60,948 nt of DNA from the NCBI GenBank assembly GCA_031283155.1, contig JAITCI010000075.1:1-60948 (forward strand). The letters are read 5' to 3'. Numbering within the stretch: position 1 is the first letter of the stretch; each line of letters opens with the position of its first letter. Under the pieces are notes generated by a model. The model made no database searches and was not told where the DNA came from. It saw nothing but the letters and a program-made list of their open reading frames with translations. The stretch is from Spirochaetota bacterium. GTDB lineage: Bacteria > Spirochaetota > JAGLSM01 > JAKPMW01. The translations under genes were made by a program, and so were the position numbers. Shown piece after piece: positions 7,482 to 16,075 of this stretch.

Positions 7482-7508
7482 TTGAATTTTACAATTTGTA
7501 AAATTCAA
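7482..7508. promoter_or_regulatory. Perfect AT-rich palindrome, 13-base arms and one central base
   Basis: The left arm TTGAATTTTACAA (7482-7494) and right arm TTGTAAAATTCAA (7496-7508) are exact reverse complements around a single T. A dimeric-regulator operator or a protein-binding site is plausible; a hairpin in RNA would have almost no loop unless the central pairs open. It lies in the 207-base gap between lipoprotein genes, on the 5' side of 6363-7367. Confidence 0.5.
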
Positions 7509-7573
7509 ACTATGTTCAGTGGTGGCTGTATTCTCCTTTCAATTTGATTTCCTTCTCTCTCTGTGCTCTGAAA

Positions 7574-10372
7574 TCACCACGTAAACTGAACGAAGTCGCT
7601 TAAGTCGCTTTCATTGTCATAGTAGCCGTCTTCGTAGAGCGCCACGACCGCAAACCTGTATGTCAGACCCGACGCCAACCCCCCAAAGAGATACGAGGTT
7701 TGGAGTGTGGCCAGGGATTTGGACGACGACATAGCAGAGGATATGTAGTACACGTCGTAGGCGTACGCGCCGCCGCAGGCGTCCCATTGCAGGGTGATGC
7801 TGTTTAATGAAGTTATCGTATAGGTCACATTTGCCGGAGCGGGAACAAGAAGCCATTCGCCGTAAGACGCCGACCAGGCGCTCTCAACGCCGGACGCCAC
7901 TGCCGTAACCCAGTAATAGTAGGTTTGGTTTGCGGGGAGGCCCGAATGGGTATAGCTTGCGCTCGTTGACGTACCCGCCGGCAATTTCTCTCCGCCGGGA
8001 CTTGTAGCGTAATACACCTTGTAACTTGACGCGCCCGACATCGCCGCCCAGCTTACTTTAATACTTGTTGATGTTTTTGAAACCGCCGCCGCAGTCACGC
8101 CCGTCGGCCCGGGGGGAAGAGCCGGAGTGGTTACAGACATTTCCGTGGATCTGCCGCTCTCGCCGGAAGCGTTGACCGCCACAACGTAATAGTAATGCGT
8201 TGTACTCGCCTGCACTCCGGTATGGAGCCATGACGTTCCGGTTGTGGTCTGCGCCAGAACAGTCTCACTGTACGACCACGACGGCAATCTATAGGACCAG
8301 TAAATTTTATAGCTTGTCGCCTCAGATACGCTGTTCCATGATACCATGACGCTCGTCGCCGACTGCGCGGTCACGGTCACGCCCGTCGGCGCGGGGATGG
8401 TGCCTGTTTTTGCCGAGACATACGCCGAATAGCCGCTTTCACCGACGCCGTTCACTGCGGTAACAAAATAATAGTAATACGTATCTGCGGTTAAACCGGT
8501 ATGGGTATACGCGGCGTCCGTAACCGTGGCAATGAGATTTTTGGTCCCCGATGAGCTTGAGGCGGAGTACACCTTATAACTCGCCGCTCCGGCTACAGCG
8601 TTCCATGATACGCTGACGCTGCCTGTCGAGAGCGCCGCCGCGTTTACCCCCGTCGGTACGGACGGGAGAGTGAGAACGCGCGCGGACGCCCATTCCGAAA
8701 ACGCGCTCTCGCCGTCATTATTAACCGCAGTGATCCAGTAATAATAGTCGGTTGCCGACGACAGCCCGCTGTGGGTATACGATGTGCCGCTTGCCACCGT
8801 CGCCAGCAAATTTTTTGTGCCGCTGCTGCTCGCGGCGGAATATATCTTGTAGCTCGCCGCGCCCGATACGGCGTTCCATGATACCTGAATAGAGGTTGCC
8901 GAGAGCGCTGTCGCGGTTACGCCCGAAGGCGCGGGCGCTTTCGTTACCGCCGCCGCGTTTTCCGTATACTGCGAAAAGCCGCTCTCGCCCGAAGCGTTGA
9001 CCGCCGTAATGAAGTAATAATACGCGGTGCTTGCCGACAGGCCTGTGTGGGTATACGAGGTTCCGCTTGTCACCGTACCCGCCAGCGTTTTTTCGCCGCC
9101 CGCGCTTGCGGCATAGTACACCTTATAACTCGCGGCGCCGGTTGCCGCAGTCCATGATACGCTTATGCTGTTTGCCGAAGCTGCCGTTGCTGCTACGCCT
9201 GTTGGAGCATTCGGATATGTAATTATGGATACGGCGGCTGAATAATCGCTTTCGCTGGCGCCCACAACCGCGACCACAAAATAATAGCAGGTTGTACCCG
9301 CCTGTAATCCGCTGTGCGTGTATGCCGTCTCTGTGGACGTACCTGCCTGCGTTTTGGCGGCAGTGCTGCTCGCGGCGGAATATATCTTGTAGCTCGCCGC
9401 GCCCGATACGGCGTTCCATGATACCTGAATAGAGGTTGCCGAGAGCGCTGTCGCGGTTACGCCGGTCGGCGCGGGCGCTTTCGTTACCGCCGCCGCGTTT
9501 TCAGTATACTGTGAAAAATCACTCTCGCCGGAAGCGTTGACCGCCGTGATGAAGTAATAATACGCGGTGCTTGCCGACAGACCTGTGTGGGTATACGAGG
9601 TTCCGCTTGTCACCGTGCCGACCAGCGTTTTTTCACCGCCCGCGCTTGCGGCATAGTACACCTTATAACTCGCTGCGCCGGTTGCCGCAGTCCATGATAC
9701 GCTTATGCTGTTTGCCGACTGCGCGGCTGCCGTAACCCCAACGGGCGCCGCCGGAACCGTTATCGCGGAAGCGCCCGGGGAATACGCGCTCTCGCCGTCG
9801 CTCAATACCGCCGTAACAAAATAGAAGTAACTTGTACCCGCCTGCAAACCTGTATGGGTATATGTGGTTTCGGTTATGGTTGTACCCACAACGCTTTTAT
9901 CACCGGACAGGCTCGCGGCGGAGTGTATCTTATAGCCTGCCGCTCCGGCGGCCGCGCTCCATGCTACGCGGATGCTGTTCGCGGAAAGCCCTGTGGCAGT
10001 GACTATGGCCGGACCGGCGGTCAGAGTTTTCGCGAAGGTGTGCAAGGAAAACGCGCCCTCGCCGTCGCTGTTCACAGCGGAGACGTAATAGTGGTAGACA
10101 ATTCCCGCGTCGAGGCCTTCGTGGATATACGAGGTTCCGGTGACAGTACCGGCAAGATTTCTGACAGGATCGTTGCCCTTCTCGAAGTACACCCTGTAAC
10201 TCGCCGCGCCTGTCACCGGGTTCCATACTATGCTGATGCTTGCAGACGAGAGCGCGGTCGCGCTCACCCCTGTGGGCGCTGCCGACGGCGCGGGCGCCGT
10301 CTCCCCGCCGCCGCAGGACGCGAAGCCGGCAAGCATTACCGCTGTTACCATACATACAACAAAATTTCGCAT
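7574..10372 (-). CDS. Lipoprotein with ten fibronectin type III repeats
   Basis: MRNFVVCMVTAVMLAGFASCGGG is a lipoprotein signal (Cys20). The rest of the 932-residue protein is about ten fibronectin type III repeats of roughly 90 residues. Each carries a PTGV(T/S)A start, SI-VSW, (G/S)AASYK(V/I)Y, a YTHTGL turn and YYYF(I/V)TAVN. The final repeat is the most diverged. A 540-base (two-repeat) block is duplicated inside the gene. A GGAG lies upstream of the ATG at 10372, 24 bases from the next FnIII gene, so the pair form an operon. Fibronectin III arrays of exported bacterial proteins act as spacers or bind carbohydrate or protein; no catalytic domain is present. Surface display is inferred. 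Confidence 0.85.
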   Translation of the reverse strand: MRNFVVCMVTAVMLAGFASCGGGETAPAPSAAPTGVSATALSSASISIVWNPVTGAASYRVYFEKGNDPVRNLAGTVTGTSYIHEGLDAGIVYHYYVSAVNSDGEGAFSLHTFAKTLTAGPAIVTATGLSANSIRVAWSAAAGAAGYKIHSAASLSGDKSVVGTTITETTYTHTGLQAGTSYFYFVTAVLSDGESAYSPGASAITVPAAPVGVTAAAQSANSISVSWTAATGAASYKVYYAASAGGEKTLVGTVTSGTSYTHTGLSASTAYYYFITAVNASGESDFSQYTENAAAVTKAPAPTGVTATALSATSIQVSWNAVSGAASYKIYSAASSTAAKTQAGTSTETAYTHSGLQAGTTCYYFVVAVVGASESDYSAAVSIITYPNAPTGVAATAASANSISVSWTAATGAASYKVYYAASAGGEKTLAGTVTSGTSYTHTGLSASTAYYYFITAVNASGESGFSQYTENAAAVTKAPAPSGVTATALSATSIQVSWNAVSGAASYKIYSAASSSGTKNLLATVASGTSYTHSGLSSATDYYYWITAVNNDGESAFSEWASARVLTLPSVPTGVNAAALSTGSVSVSWNAVAGAASYKVYSASSSSGTKNLIATVTDAAYTHTGLTADTYYYYFVTAVNGVGESGYSAYVSAKTGTIPAPTGVTVTAQSATSVMVSWNSVSEATSYKIYWSYRLPSWSYSETVLAQTTTGTSWLHTGVQASTTHYYYVVAVNASGESGRSTEMSVTTPALPPGPTGVTAAAVSKTSTSIKVSWAAMSGASSYKVYYATSPGGEKLPAGTSTSASYTHSGLPANQTYYYWVTAVASGVESAWSASYGEWLLVPAPANVTYTITSLNSITLQWDACGGAYAYDVYYISSAMSSSKSLATLQTSYLFGGLASGLTYRFAVVALYEDGYYDNESDLSDFVQFTW
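8826..9718 (-). repeat. 540-base internal duplication in the FnIII gene
   Basis: Bases about 8826-9178 recur almost unchanged at 9366-9718, an offset of exactly 540, which is two fibronectin III repeats. The match includes long identical runs around the YKIYSAAS, ITAVNASGES and SYKVYYAAS codons. Neighbouring repeats elsewhere are much more diverged, so this duplication looks recent and could change repeat number by recombination. Confidence 0.75.
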
Positions 10373-10396
10373 ACCCCTGCCGCTCCCTCTCTTGTA

Positions 10397-13300
10397 CTAC
10401 GGCGTTGTGACCGTTACCGTTGCGGATGAATAGCTGTATCCATTCGCGTTTACCGCCTGGACTTCATATTTGTATGTTGTTTTTGAAGTCAGATCTGTAA
10501 GGGTTATGTTTGTGGTCGGAGCGGAGACCGTACCCGCTTCCGAGTAGTCCCCGTTGTTCAATATCCGCCACACCTTATAACTTGTGGCACCGGATACGGC
10601 GCTCCATGATATCCGTACACTGGTTGCCGACTGCGCGGCGGCGGTCACGCCTGTCGGCGCGGCGGGTCCGGATGTTTTGGTGATGACCGGTGAAAAACCA
10701 CTCTCGCCCGCTTTATTGACTGCAGTGATCCAGACGTAATAGGTTGTGCCGGGTATGGCGTCGTCGTACCAAAAGTAGGTTGATGTGTTACTTACCGGAT
10801 ATCCCCAGCTATTGAGATTATTCCAGGCGGTATCGCACTCAGCTGCGGAGAACTCGCCGACAAAATTCTTTGCGGCGCTGGCGGATACTGTTGACGAATA
10901 CACTTTATAGCCGGTCGCGGCGGTCACGTCGAGGCAATGGAACAGGAAACCGCCGTCGTCCCACCACGAATCCGTCCCCACTCCGCTTGGTACCGCCGGC
11001 ATTGTGGGCATAGAGGCGGCGGTGGTATACGCCGAATAATCGCTTTCACCGGCGGCGGTAACCGTTACGATATAGTAATTATATGTGGCGGCCGTCAGCC
11101 CCGTGTGCGTATAGCTTACCGCCGGAGCTGTTACTGTGCCGGCCTGCGTCGCAAGACCCACCTGGGTGTTTCGCCTGAAATACACCTTATAGCTTGTCGC
11201 GCCCGCTACGGCGTTCCATGTGACCTGAATGCTGGTTGTGGATTGCGCCGTCGCGGTCACTCCGGTGGGCGCCGCCGGCTTTGTTGTCACCATTAAGTAC
11301 GCCGAATACGCGCCCTCGCCGGAGCCGTTGGAGGCTGTGACAAAATAATAATATGTGGTTCCGGACAACATACCCGTGTGGGTATACGAAGGAGAAGATA
11401 AGTTGCCGGTCGTAACCACCAGTGTCTTTTCGCCGTCCGCGCTGAAGGCAGAGTATACTTTGTAGCTCGTCGCTCCGGTCACCGAGTTCCATCGCAGATA
11501 GACACTGGTTGCCGTAATATCAAGATCCGGCGTCGTGACTCGCAGGTTTGTCGGCACACCGGGCGCGGTGATCGCATTCGCGGACACGGAGTAATCGCTT
11601 TCACTGACGCCGGTCACAGCGATGATGAAGTAATAGTATGTTGTACCGGCTGTTAATCCGGTATGCGTATACGTCGTCGTCGCCGCCGTACCCGCCTGCG
11701 TTTTCATGCCGGAGCTGCTCGCGGCAAAATACACCTTATAATTGACCGCGCCCGATACGGCGTTCCAGGATACCTGAATTTCGCTCGCCGAGAGCGCGGC
11801 TGCGGTTATGCCCGTCGGCGCGAGCGCCTTCGTCGCTGCGGAGGCATAGTCCGAATACCCCGAATAGTCGCTCTGTCCGGAGGCGTTGACCGCGCGCACA
11901 AAATAACAATACACCGTGCCGGGCAGCAGGCCGGTGTGCGTATACGAATTGCCGCTTATACCGGAGGCAATCACCTCTTTGTTTCCGGTTTCACTTGCGG
12001 CATAAGCCACCGTATAGCTTGCCGCTCCGGCGACCGCGCCCCAGCTTACGGTTATGCTGCTCGCTGAGATCGCCGCTGCGGTAACAACCGGAACGGCGGG
12101 CATGGTCAGCGCGGAAACCTGCGCCGAGTAATCGCTCTCGGTGCTGCCGTCATACGCCCTGATCCAGTAGTAGTAGGTTGTGCCCGCCTGCAATCCGGTA
12201 TGGGTATGCGTGGTCTCGCCGGTCGTTGTGATGAGATTTTTTTCGCCTGTGCCGCTCGCCGCGTAATAGATGCGGTAGCCGGTCGCGCCTGCGGCAGCCG
12301 CCCACGCTATGGAAATACTGTTCGCCGAAAGCGCGGCTGCGGTCACGCCCGTCGGCGCGGGCAGCAGAGTTTTTGCGGAAGCCGCCGCCGAGTAATCGCT
12401 CTCCCCGGCGCTGTTGACCGCCGTAACAAAATAGATGTAGGCGGTGCCGGGCAATAGGCCGGTGTGGGTATACGAATTGCCGCTTGTAACAGTGTTCACG
12501 AGCGTTTTGCTTCCGGTCTCGCTTGCGGCGGTGTACACCTTATAGCTTGCCGCTCCGGCGACTGCGGTCCAGCTTATGCTTATGCTGTTCGTCCCGAGCG
12601 CCGCCGCCGCTGTGCCGGTCGGAATGGCGGCTATTGTGAGCGCGGACGCAGCCTGCGAATAATCGCTCTCGGCATTCCCGTCGAATGCCGTGATCCAGTA
12701 ATAGTAGGTCGTCCCCGCCTGCAATCCTGCATGGGTGTACGAAGCCGCGGTAACAGTGGTAATAAGATTTTTTTCGCCGGTGCCGCTCGTTGCGGAGTAC
12801 ACTCTGTAGCTTGTCGCCCCCACAGACACATTCCATGATATTTGGATGGTATTGGAGACATATACCGCCGTTACGCCGGTGGGTCCGGCCAGCAGGGTTT
12901 TCGCGGAAACCGCCGCCGAGTAATCACTCTCCCCCGAGGCGTTGACCGCCGTAATGAAATAATAATAGGTGGTTCCCGCCGCTAATCCCGTGTGGGTATA
13001 CGAGGTTCCGCTTGCCGCCGTACCGGCGAGCGTTTTGCTTCCGGTCTCGCTTGCGGCAAAGTACACCCTGTAGCTTGCGGCGCCGGTCGCCGCGCTCCAG
13101 CTTATGCGTATGCTGTCTGCCGATTGCGCCGAAGCCGCACCTCCGGCGGGCGCGCCCGGGAAGGTTATCGCGGAAGCCGCCGCCGAGTAATCGCTTTCGC
13201 CATTACTGCCGACTGCCGTAATGAAATAATAATAGGTGGTTCCCGCCAATAATCCCGTGTGGGTGTACGAAATTCCGCCCGCGACCGTGGCCGCCACGTA

Positions 13301-14329
13301 TTTTGTACCGGCGGCGTCGGGCGCGCAATATACCTTATATGTGTTTGCGCCGCTGACCGCGCTCCATGATATCTGGATACTGCTTGTCGAAAGCGCCGAA
13401 GCGAGAACACCGGTCGGTTCCGGTATCGCGGGAGTTTTTGCGGAAGCCGCCGCCGAGAATTCGCTCTCACCGGCGTTATTGACCGCCGTAATGAAATAAT
13501 AGTAGGTAGTATTCGCCAATAATCCCGTATGGATATAGGCGGGCGCGGCGCCGGCTGTGATCGTATCGATCAGGTTTTTGCTTCCGGTGCCGGTCGTCGC
13601 GTAATAGATCTTATAACTGGCCGCGCCGTTCACGGGGCTCCAGGTTATGTTGATGCTGCTCGCGGATGCAAGGGCTGCCGCCGCGTCGGTCGGCGCGGGC
13701 GGAGCGGATAACACGCGCGCCGTCGCCGGCAATGAATACGCGGTATCGTCCGCCCCGATGACTGCCTTGACCCAATAATAGTAGAGAGTGCCCGCCGACA
13801 GACCGGTATGGGTATACGAGGTATCGGTAACTGTCTCGATCAGATTGGTGGCGGCTGTGGCGCTTACCGCGGAGTACACCTTATAGCTTGCCGCTCCGGT
13901 AACCGCGGTCCAGGTGATGCGTATGCTGCTTATGGTCAACCCCGCTGCCGCTACACCGGTGGGTCCGGGGATCATGGTCTTCGCGGAGAAATGCAACGAG
14001 AATTCGCTCTCGCCGCCGGCATTGGCCGCCGTAATGAAGTAATGGTACTCGGTTCCCGCGTCGAGACCTTCGTGGGTATACGCAGTGACGGTTCCGGCGA
14101 CAGTGCCGGCGAGATTTCTCGCGGGATTATTGCCCTTCTCGAAGTATATGCGGTAGTTTACCGCCCCTGCGGATGGGTTCCACGACAAGCGGATGGCGGA
14201 CGCGGACAGCGGCTCCGCGCTGACTCCTGTGGGCGCCGTAGGTAACGCGGGCGCCGTCTCCCCGCCGTCGCACGACGCAAGTCCAAACACCAGCCCCGCC
14301 AAAACCAAAACGTGTATCACTCTCCGCAT
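10397..14329 (-). CDS. Giant lipoprotein with fourteen fibronectin type III repeats
   Basis: The start at 14329 gives a lipoprotein signal, MRRVIHVLVLAGLVFGLASC, with AAGGAG upstream. Extending to the earlier in-frame Met at 14473 would bury the signal and is rejected. About 14 FnIII repeats of some 90 residues follow. Repeat 13 is aberrant: Trp/Asp-rich (SWWDDGGFLFH) with an extra loop of about 20 residues. The first repeat matches the first repeat of 7574-10372, both with VYFEKGN/IYFEKGN and RNLAGTV, so the genes are duplicates that then diverged in repeat number. With 1310 residues it is one of the largest proteins here. Surface-exposed spacer or adhesin is the likely role; no enzyme domain is visible. 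Confidence 0.85.
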   Translation of the reverse strand: MRRVIHVLVLAGLVFGLASCDGGETAPALPTAPTGVSAEPLSASAIRLSWNPSAGAVNYRIYFEKGNNPARNLAGTVAGTVTAYTHEGLDAGTEYHYFITAANAGGESEFSLHFSAKTMIPGPTGVAAAGLTISSIRITWTAVTGAASYKVYSAVSATAATNLIETVTDTSYTHTGLSAGTLYYYWVKAVIGADDTAYSLPATARVLSAPPAPTDAAAALASASSINITWSPVNGAASYKIYYATTGTGSKNLIDTITAGAAPAYIHTGLLANTTYYYFITAVNNAGESEFSAAASAKTPAIPEPTGVLASALSTSSIQISWSAVSGANTYKVYCAPDAAGTKYVAATVAGGISYTHTGLLAGTTYYYFITAVGSNGESDYSAAASAITFPGAPAGGAASAQSADSIRISWSAATGAASYRVYFAASETGSKTLAGTAASGTSYTHTGLAAGTTYYYFITAVNASGESDYSAAVSAKTLLAGPTGVTAVYVSNTIQISWNVSVGATSYRVYSATSGTGEKNLITTVTAASYTHAGLQAGTTYYYWITAFDGNAESDYSQAASALTIAAIPTGTAAAALGTNSISISWTAVAGAASYKVYTAASETGSKTLVNTVTSGNSYTHTGLLPGTAYIYFVTAVNSAGESDYSAAASAKTLLPAPTGVTAAALSANSISIAWAAAAGATGYRIYYAASGTGEKNLITTTGETTHTHTGLQAGTTYYYWIRAYDGSTESDYSAQVSALTMPAVPVVTAAAISASSITVSWGAVAGAASYTVAYAASETGNKEVIASGISGNSYTHTGLLPGTVYCYFVRAVNASGQSDYSGYSDYASAATKALAPTGITAAALSASEIQVSWNAVSGAVNYKVYFAASSSGMKTQAGTAATTTYTHTGLTAGTTYYYFIIAVTGVSESDYSVSANAITAPGVPTNLRVTTPDLDITATSVYLRWNSVTGATSYKVYSAFSADGEKTLVVTTGNLSSPSYTHTGMLSGTTYYYFVTASNGSGEGAYSAYLMVTTKPAAPTGVTATAQSTTSIQVTWNAVAGATSYKVYFRRNTQVGLATQAGTVTAPAVSYTHTGLTAATYNYYIVTVTAAGESDYSAYTTAASMPTMPAVPSGVGTDSWWDDGGFLFHCLDVTAATGYKVYSSTVSASAAKNFVGEFSAAECDTAWNNLNSWGYPVSNTSTYFWYDDAIPGTTYYVWITAVNKAGESGFSPVITKTSGPAAPTGVTAAAQSATSVRISWSAVSGATSYKVWRILNNGDYSEAGTVSAPTTNITLTDLTSKTTYKYEVQAVNANGYSYSSATVTVTTP

Positions 14330-14431
14330 TGCCACCGCTCCTTTATTCCATTCATCTATGCACAAATACCCATGCGCCGCCTCCCGACGAAAAAGACGGT
14401 GTATATGGTATATGTCAATGGGACATACGAC

Positions 14432-14460
14432 AAAATATTGAATATATGTCTTTGCGTCAA
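14432..14460 (-). promoter_or_regulatory. Candidate sigma-70 promoter for the FnIII lipoprotein genes
   Basis: On the minus strand, TTGACG (14455-14460) and TATTTT (14432-14437) are separated by 17 bases, about 100 bases upstream of the GTG-free ATG start at 14329. The spacing and -35 are good and the -10 is fair. Confidence 0.5.
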
Positions 14461-14473
14461 GTGAAAAATTCAC
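14461..14473. promoter_or_regulatory. Small palindrome GTGAA-AAA-TTCAC
   Basis: A perfect five-base-arm palindrome lies just upstream of the -35 of the divergent FnIII promoter and 21 bases before the XRE regulator. A regulator encoded next door could bind here; this is inference from position only. Confidence 0.3.
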
Positions 14474-14494
14474 GGCAGCCGATACACTGGAGCA

Positions 14495-14848
14495 ATGACC
14501 TTACAGCAGATATTTATTGCCAACCTCAAGCGAATTCGCAATGAACGCGGTTTTTCCCAGATGCAGCTTTCCGAGAAATGCGACATGAACTGCAATTACA
14601 TCGGGCAGATCGAGATGGGCAGACGCATCCCCTCGTTTGAGAAGATTGAGAAGATCGCCCTGGCGCTGGAAACACCTTCGCACATCTTATTTGCGTATGA
14701 GAGCGCCGAATCGCGTGTGCGGGAAGAATCGGGGACGCCGGACTATCTCCGGCGATTGCCCAAAGACGCGCGGAAGGAAATCATCACGCGGCTCTCCGCC
14801 GCGATCAGCAGGGATATCAAGGATTCGTTTGATCCGGAAAATTATTGA
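14495..14848 (+). CDS. XRE-family helix-turn-helix regulator (117 aa)
   Basis: Residues about 5-66 form a Cro/C1-type helix-turn-helix: FIANLKRIRNERGFSQMQLS, then NYIGQIEMGRRIPS and FEKIEKIALALE. The remaining 50 residues are charged and helical and may dimerise or bind an effector. It is divergent from the giant FnIII lipoprotein gene, with about 165 bases between, and so is a candidate regulator of that locus. It is convergent with nadC, the stop codons lying 3 bases apart. The RBS (GGAG) is very close to the ATG, so the start is slightly uncertain. Confidence 0.85.
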   Translation: MTLQQIFIANLKRIRNERGFSQMQLSEKCDMNCNYIGQIEMGRRIPSFEKIEKIALALETPSHILFAYESAESRVREESGTPDYLRRLPKDARKEIITRLSAAISRDIKDSFDPENY

Positions 14849-14851
14849 CGC

Positions 14852-15703
14852 TTACACATCTATCAGCATGGAAAAATCGAATGCCGGCGCGCTTTGGGTA
14901 ATCGCGCCGACGGAAATGAAATCGACGCCGGAATCGACGAGGGCGCGGATGCGCTCGGCGTTCATATTGCCCGAGGCCTCGATTTCGGCGCTGCCGGCGA
15001 TAAGACGTACCATATCGCGGATCATATCGTCGTTCATATTGTCGAGCATGATGCGGTCGGCGCCGGCGGCAAGAGCCTCGCGTACCTCGCGCTCATTTGT
15101 GGTTTCCACTTCGATTTTGAGGTCGGAATTTTTTTCGCGCGCGAGACGCACGGCGGACGCGATCCCGCCGGCTGCGGCGATATGGTTTTCCTTGATGAGT
15201 ACCATATCGTATAAGCCGCGCCGGTGATTGCCGCACCCGCCCGCCTGCACGGCGTATTTTTCAAGCGCGCGATGCAGCGGGGTGGTTTTGCGCGTATCGA
15301 GAATTTGCAATCGCTTTCCTTCAACGAGCGCGGCGAGCCGCCCCGCTTCGGTGGCGATACCCGAGAGCCGCCCAAGAAAATTGAGCGCCGTTCGCTCGCC
15401 CGTTAAAAGCGCGCGCGCGCTGCCCTCAAAGCGGCAAATTAAATTACCCTTAAAAATGCGCTCGCCGTCCTGCTTCGCGTGATAGAAACTGGCTGAAGCA
15501 TCCAGCGCCCGGATAACCCGCGAAAATACGGGCAGTCCCGCCAGTACGCCATCGCCCTTCGCGATAACGCGCGCCCTTGCCCGCGCTTCCGGCGGCACTA
15601 TCGCCTCGGTTGTGGCGTCGCCCGAACCGACGTCCTCCGCGAGCGCGGCGCGGATCAGGGCTGCAAGCGATTCTTCATTTATAAACGCATCGAGCGGAAG
15701 CAT
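14852..15703 (-). CDS. nadC: Nicotinate-nucleotide pyrophosphorylase (quinolinate phosphoribosyltransferase)
   Basis: NadC makes nicotinate mononucleotide from quinolinate and PRPP, releasing CO2, in de novo NAD synthesis. The 283-residue length is normal. Visible motifs are EDVGSGDATTEA near the N-terminus, the ERTALNFL helix, ILDTRKTTP-LH with the substrate-binding Arg/Lys, and GGCGNHRRGLYDM; the barrel continues with IKENHI, IEVE, IMLDNM and the C-terminal SGNMN...GVDFISVGA phosphate site. No nadA or nadB lies beside it in this window. It stands alone between the XRE gene and the toxin-antitoxin pair. Confidence 0.95.
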   Translation of the reverse strand: MLPLDAFINEESLAALIRAALAEDVGSGDATTEAIVPPEARARARVIAKGDGVLAGLPVFSRVIRALDASASFYHAKQDGERIFKGNLICRFEGSARALLTGERTALNFLGRLSGIATEAGRLAALVEGKRLQILDTRKTTPLHRALEKYAVQAGGCGNHRRGLYDMVLIKENHIAAAGGIASAVRLAREKNSDLKIEVETTNEREVREALAAGADRIMLDNMNDDMIRDMVRLIAGSAEIEASGNMNAERIRALVDSGVDFISVGAITQSAPAFDFSMLIDV

Positions 15704-15761
15704 ACGGAAAGCTAGCCAGACAAGAGCGGCAGGGGCAAGCGCGGCAGACGCAAGGCGTGTA

Positions 15762-15790
15762 TTGACAATATGCGTACATTGTGGTATAGC
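15762..15790 (+). promoter_or_regulatory. Strong promoter of the toxin-antitoxin operon, with imperfect operator
   Basis: TTGACA (15762-15767), a 17-base spacer and TATAGC (15785-15790) make a near-consensus promoter 28 bases before the antitoxin ATG. Inside the spacer, 15766-15781 (CAAT...ATTG) is an imperfect 16-base palindrome, a reasonable site for autorepression by the ribbon-helix-helix antitoxin. Confidence 0.65.
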
Positions 15791-15817
15791 ACATTCAGGG
15801 GAAAAAGGAGGCAGATC

Positions 15818-16075
15818 ATGGCGTCAACGAATATAAATATCCGCGCGGACAGCGAACTCAAAGCCAAAGCCCAGTCGGTTCTCAATGACCTGGGACTCGA
15901 TATGTCCACGGCAATCAATATCTTTCTCAACCAGATTGTGCTTAGGCAAGCCATCCCTTTTGAGATCTCAAAACCATCGCGAAACCGCGCAAAGCTCGGC
16001 GGATGGGAAGGAAAGATCTGGATGGCGGATGATTTTAACGCACCCATGGAGGAATTCAGGGAGCTTATGGAGTGA
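15818..16075 (+). CDS. RelB/DinJ-family antitoxin (85 aa)
   Basis: The ATG at 15818 has AAAGGAGG upstream. Residues 1-50 are a ribbon-helix-helix of the RelB/DinJ type: NINIRADSELKAKAQSVL, then LGLDMSTAINIFLNQIV and IPFEI. The C-terminal half (GGWEGKIWMADDFNAPMEEF) would fold onto the toxin. The stop codon overlaps the GTG start of the PIN toxin (GTGA), a tight translational coupling. DinJ-type antitoxins usually pair with RelE/YafQ-type RNases, so the PIN partner here is unusual. It presumably neutralises the toxin and represses the operon. Confidence 0.85.
   Translation: MASTNINIRADSELKAKAQSVLNDLGLDMSTAINIFLNQIVLRQAIPFEISKPSRNRAKLGGWEGKIWMADDFNAPMEEFRELME

Noticed and set aside
7574-14329. 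CRISPR-like periodicity
   Set aside because: The periodic sequence is protein-coding FnIII repeats with in-frame units of about 270 bases; there are no short direct repeats with unique spacers.
14330-14473. Longer N-terminus for the 14-repeat FnIII protein
   Set aside because: It would place the lipoprotein signal 48 residues inside the protein; the ATG at 14329 has a good RBS.
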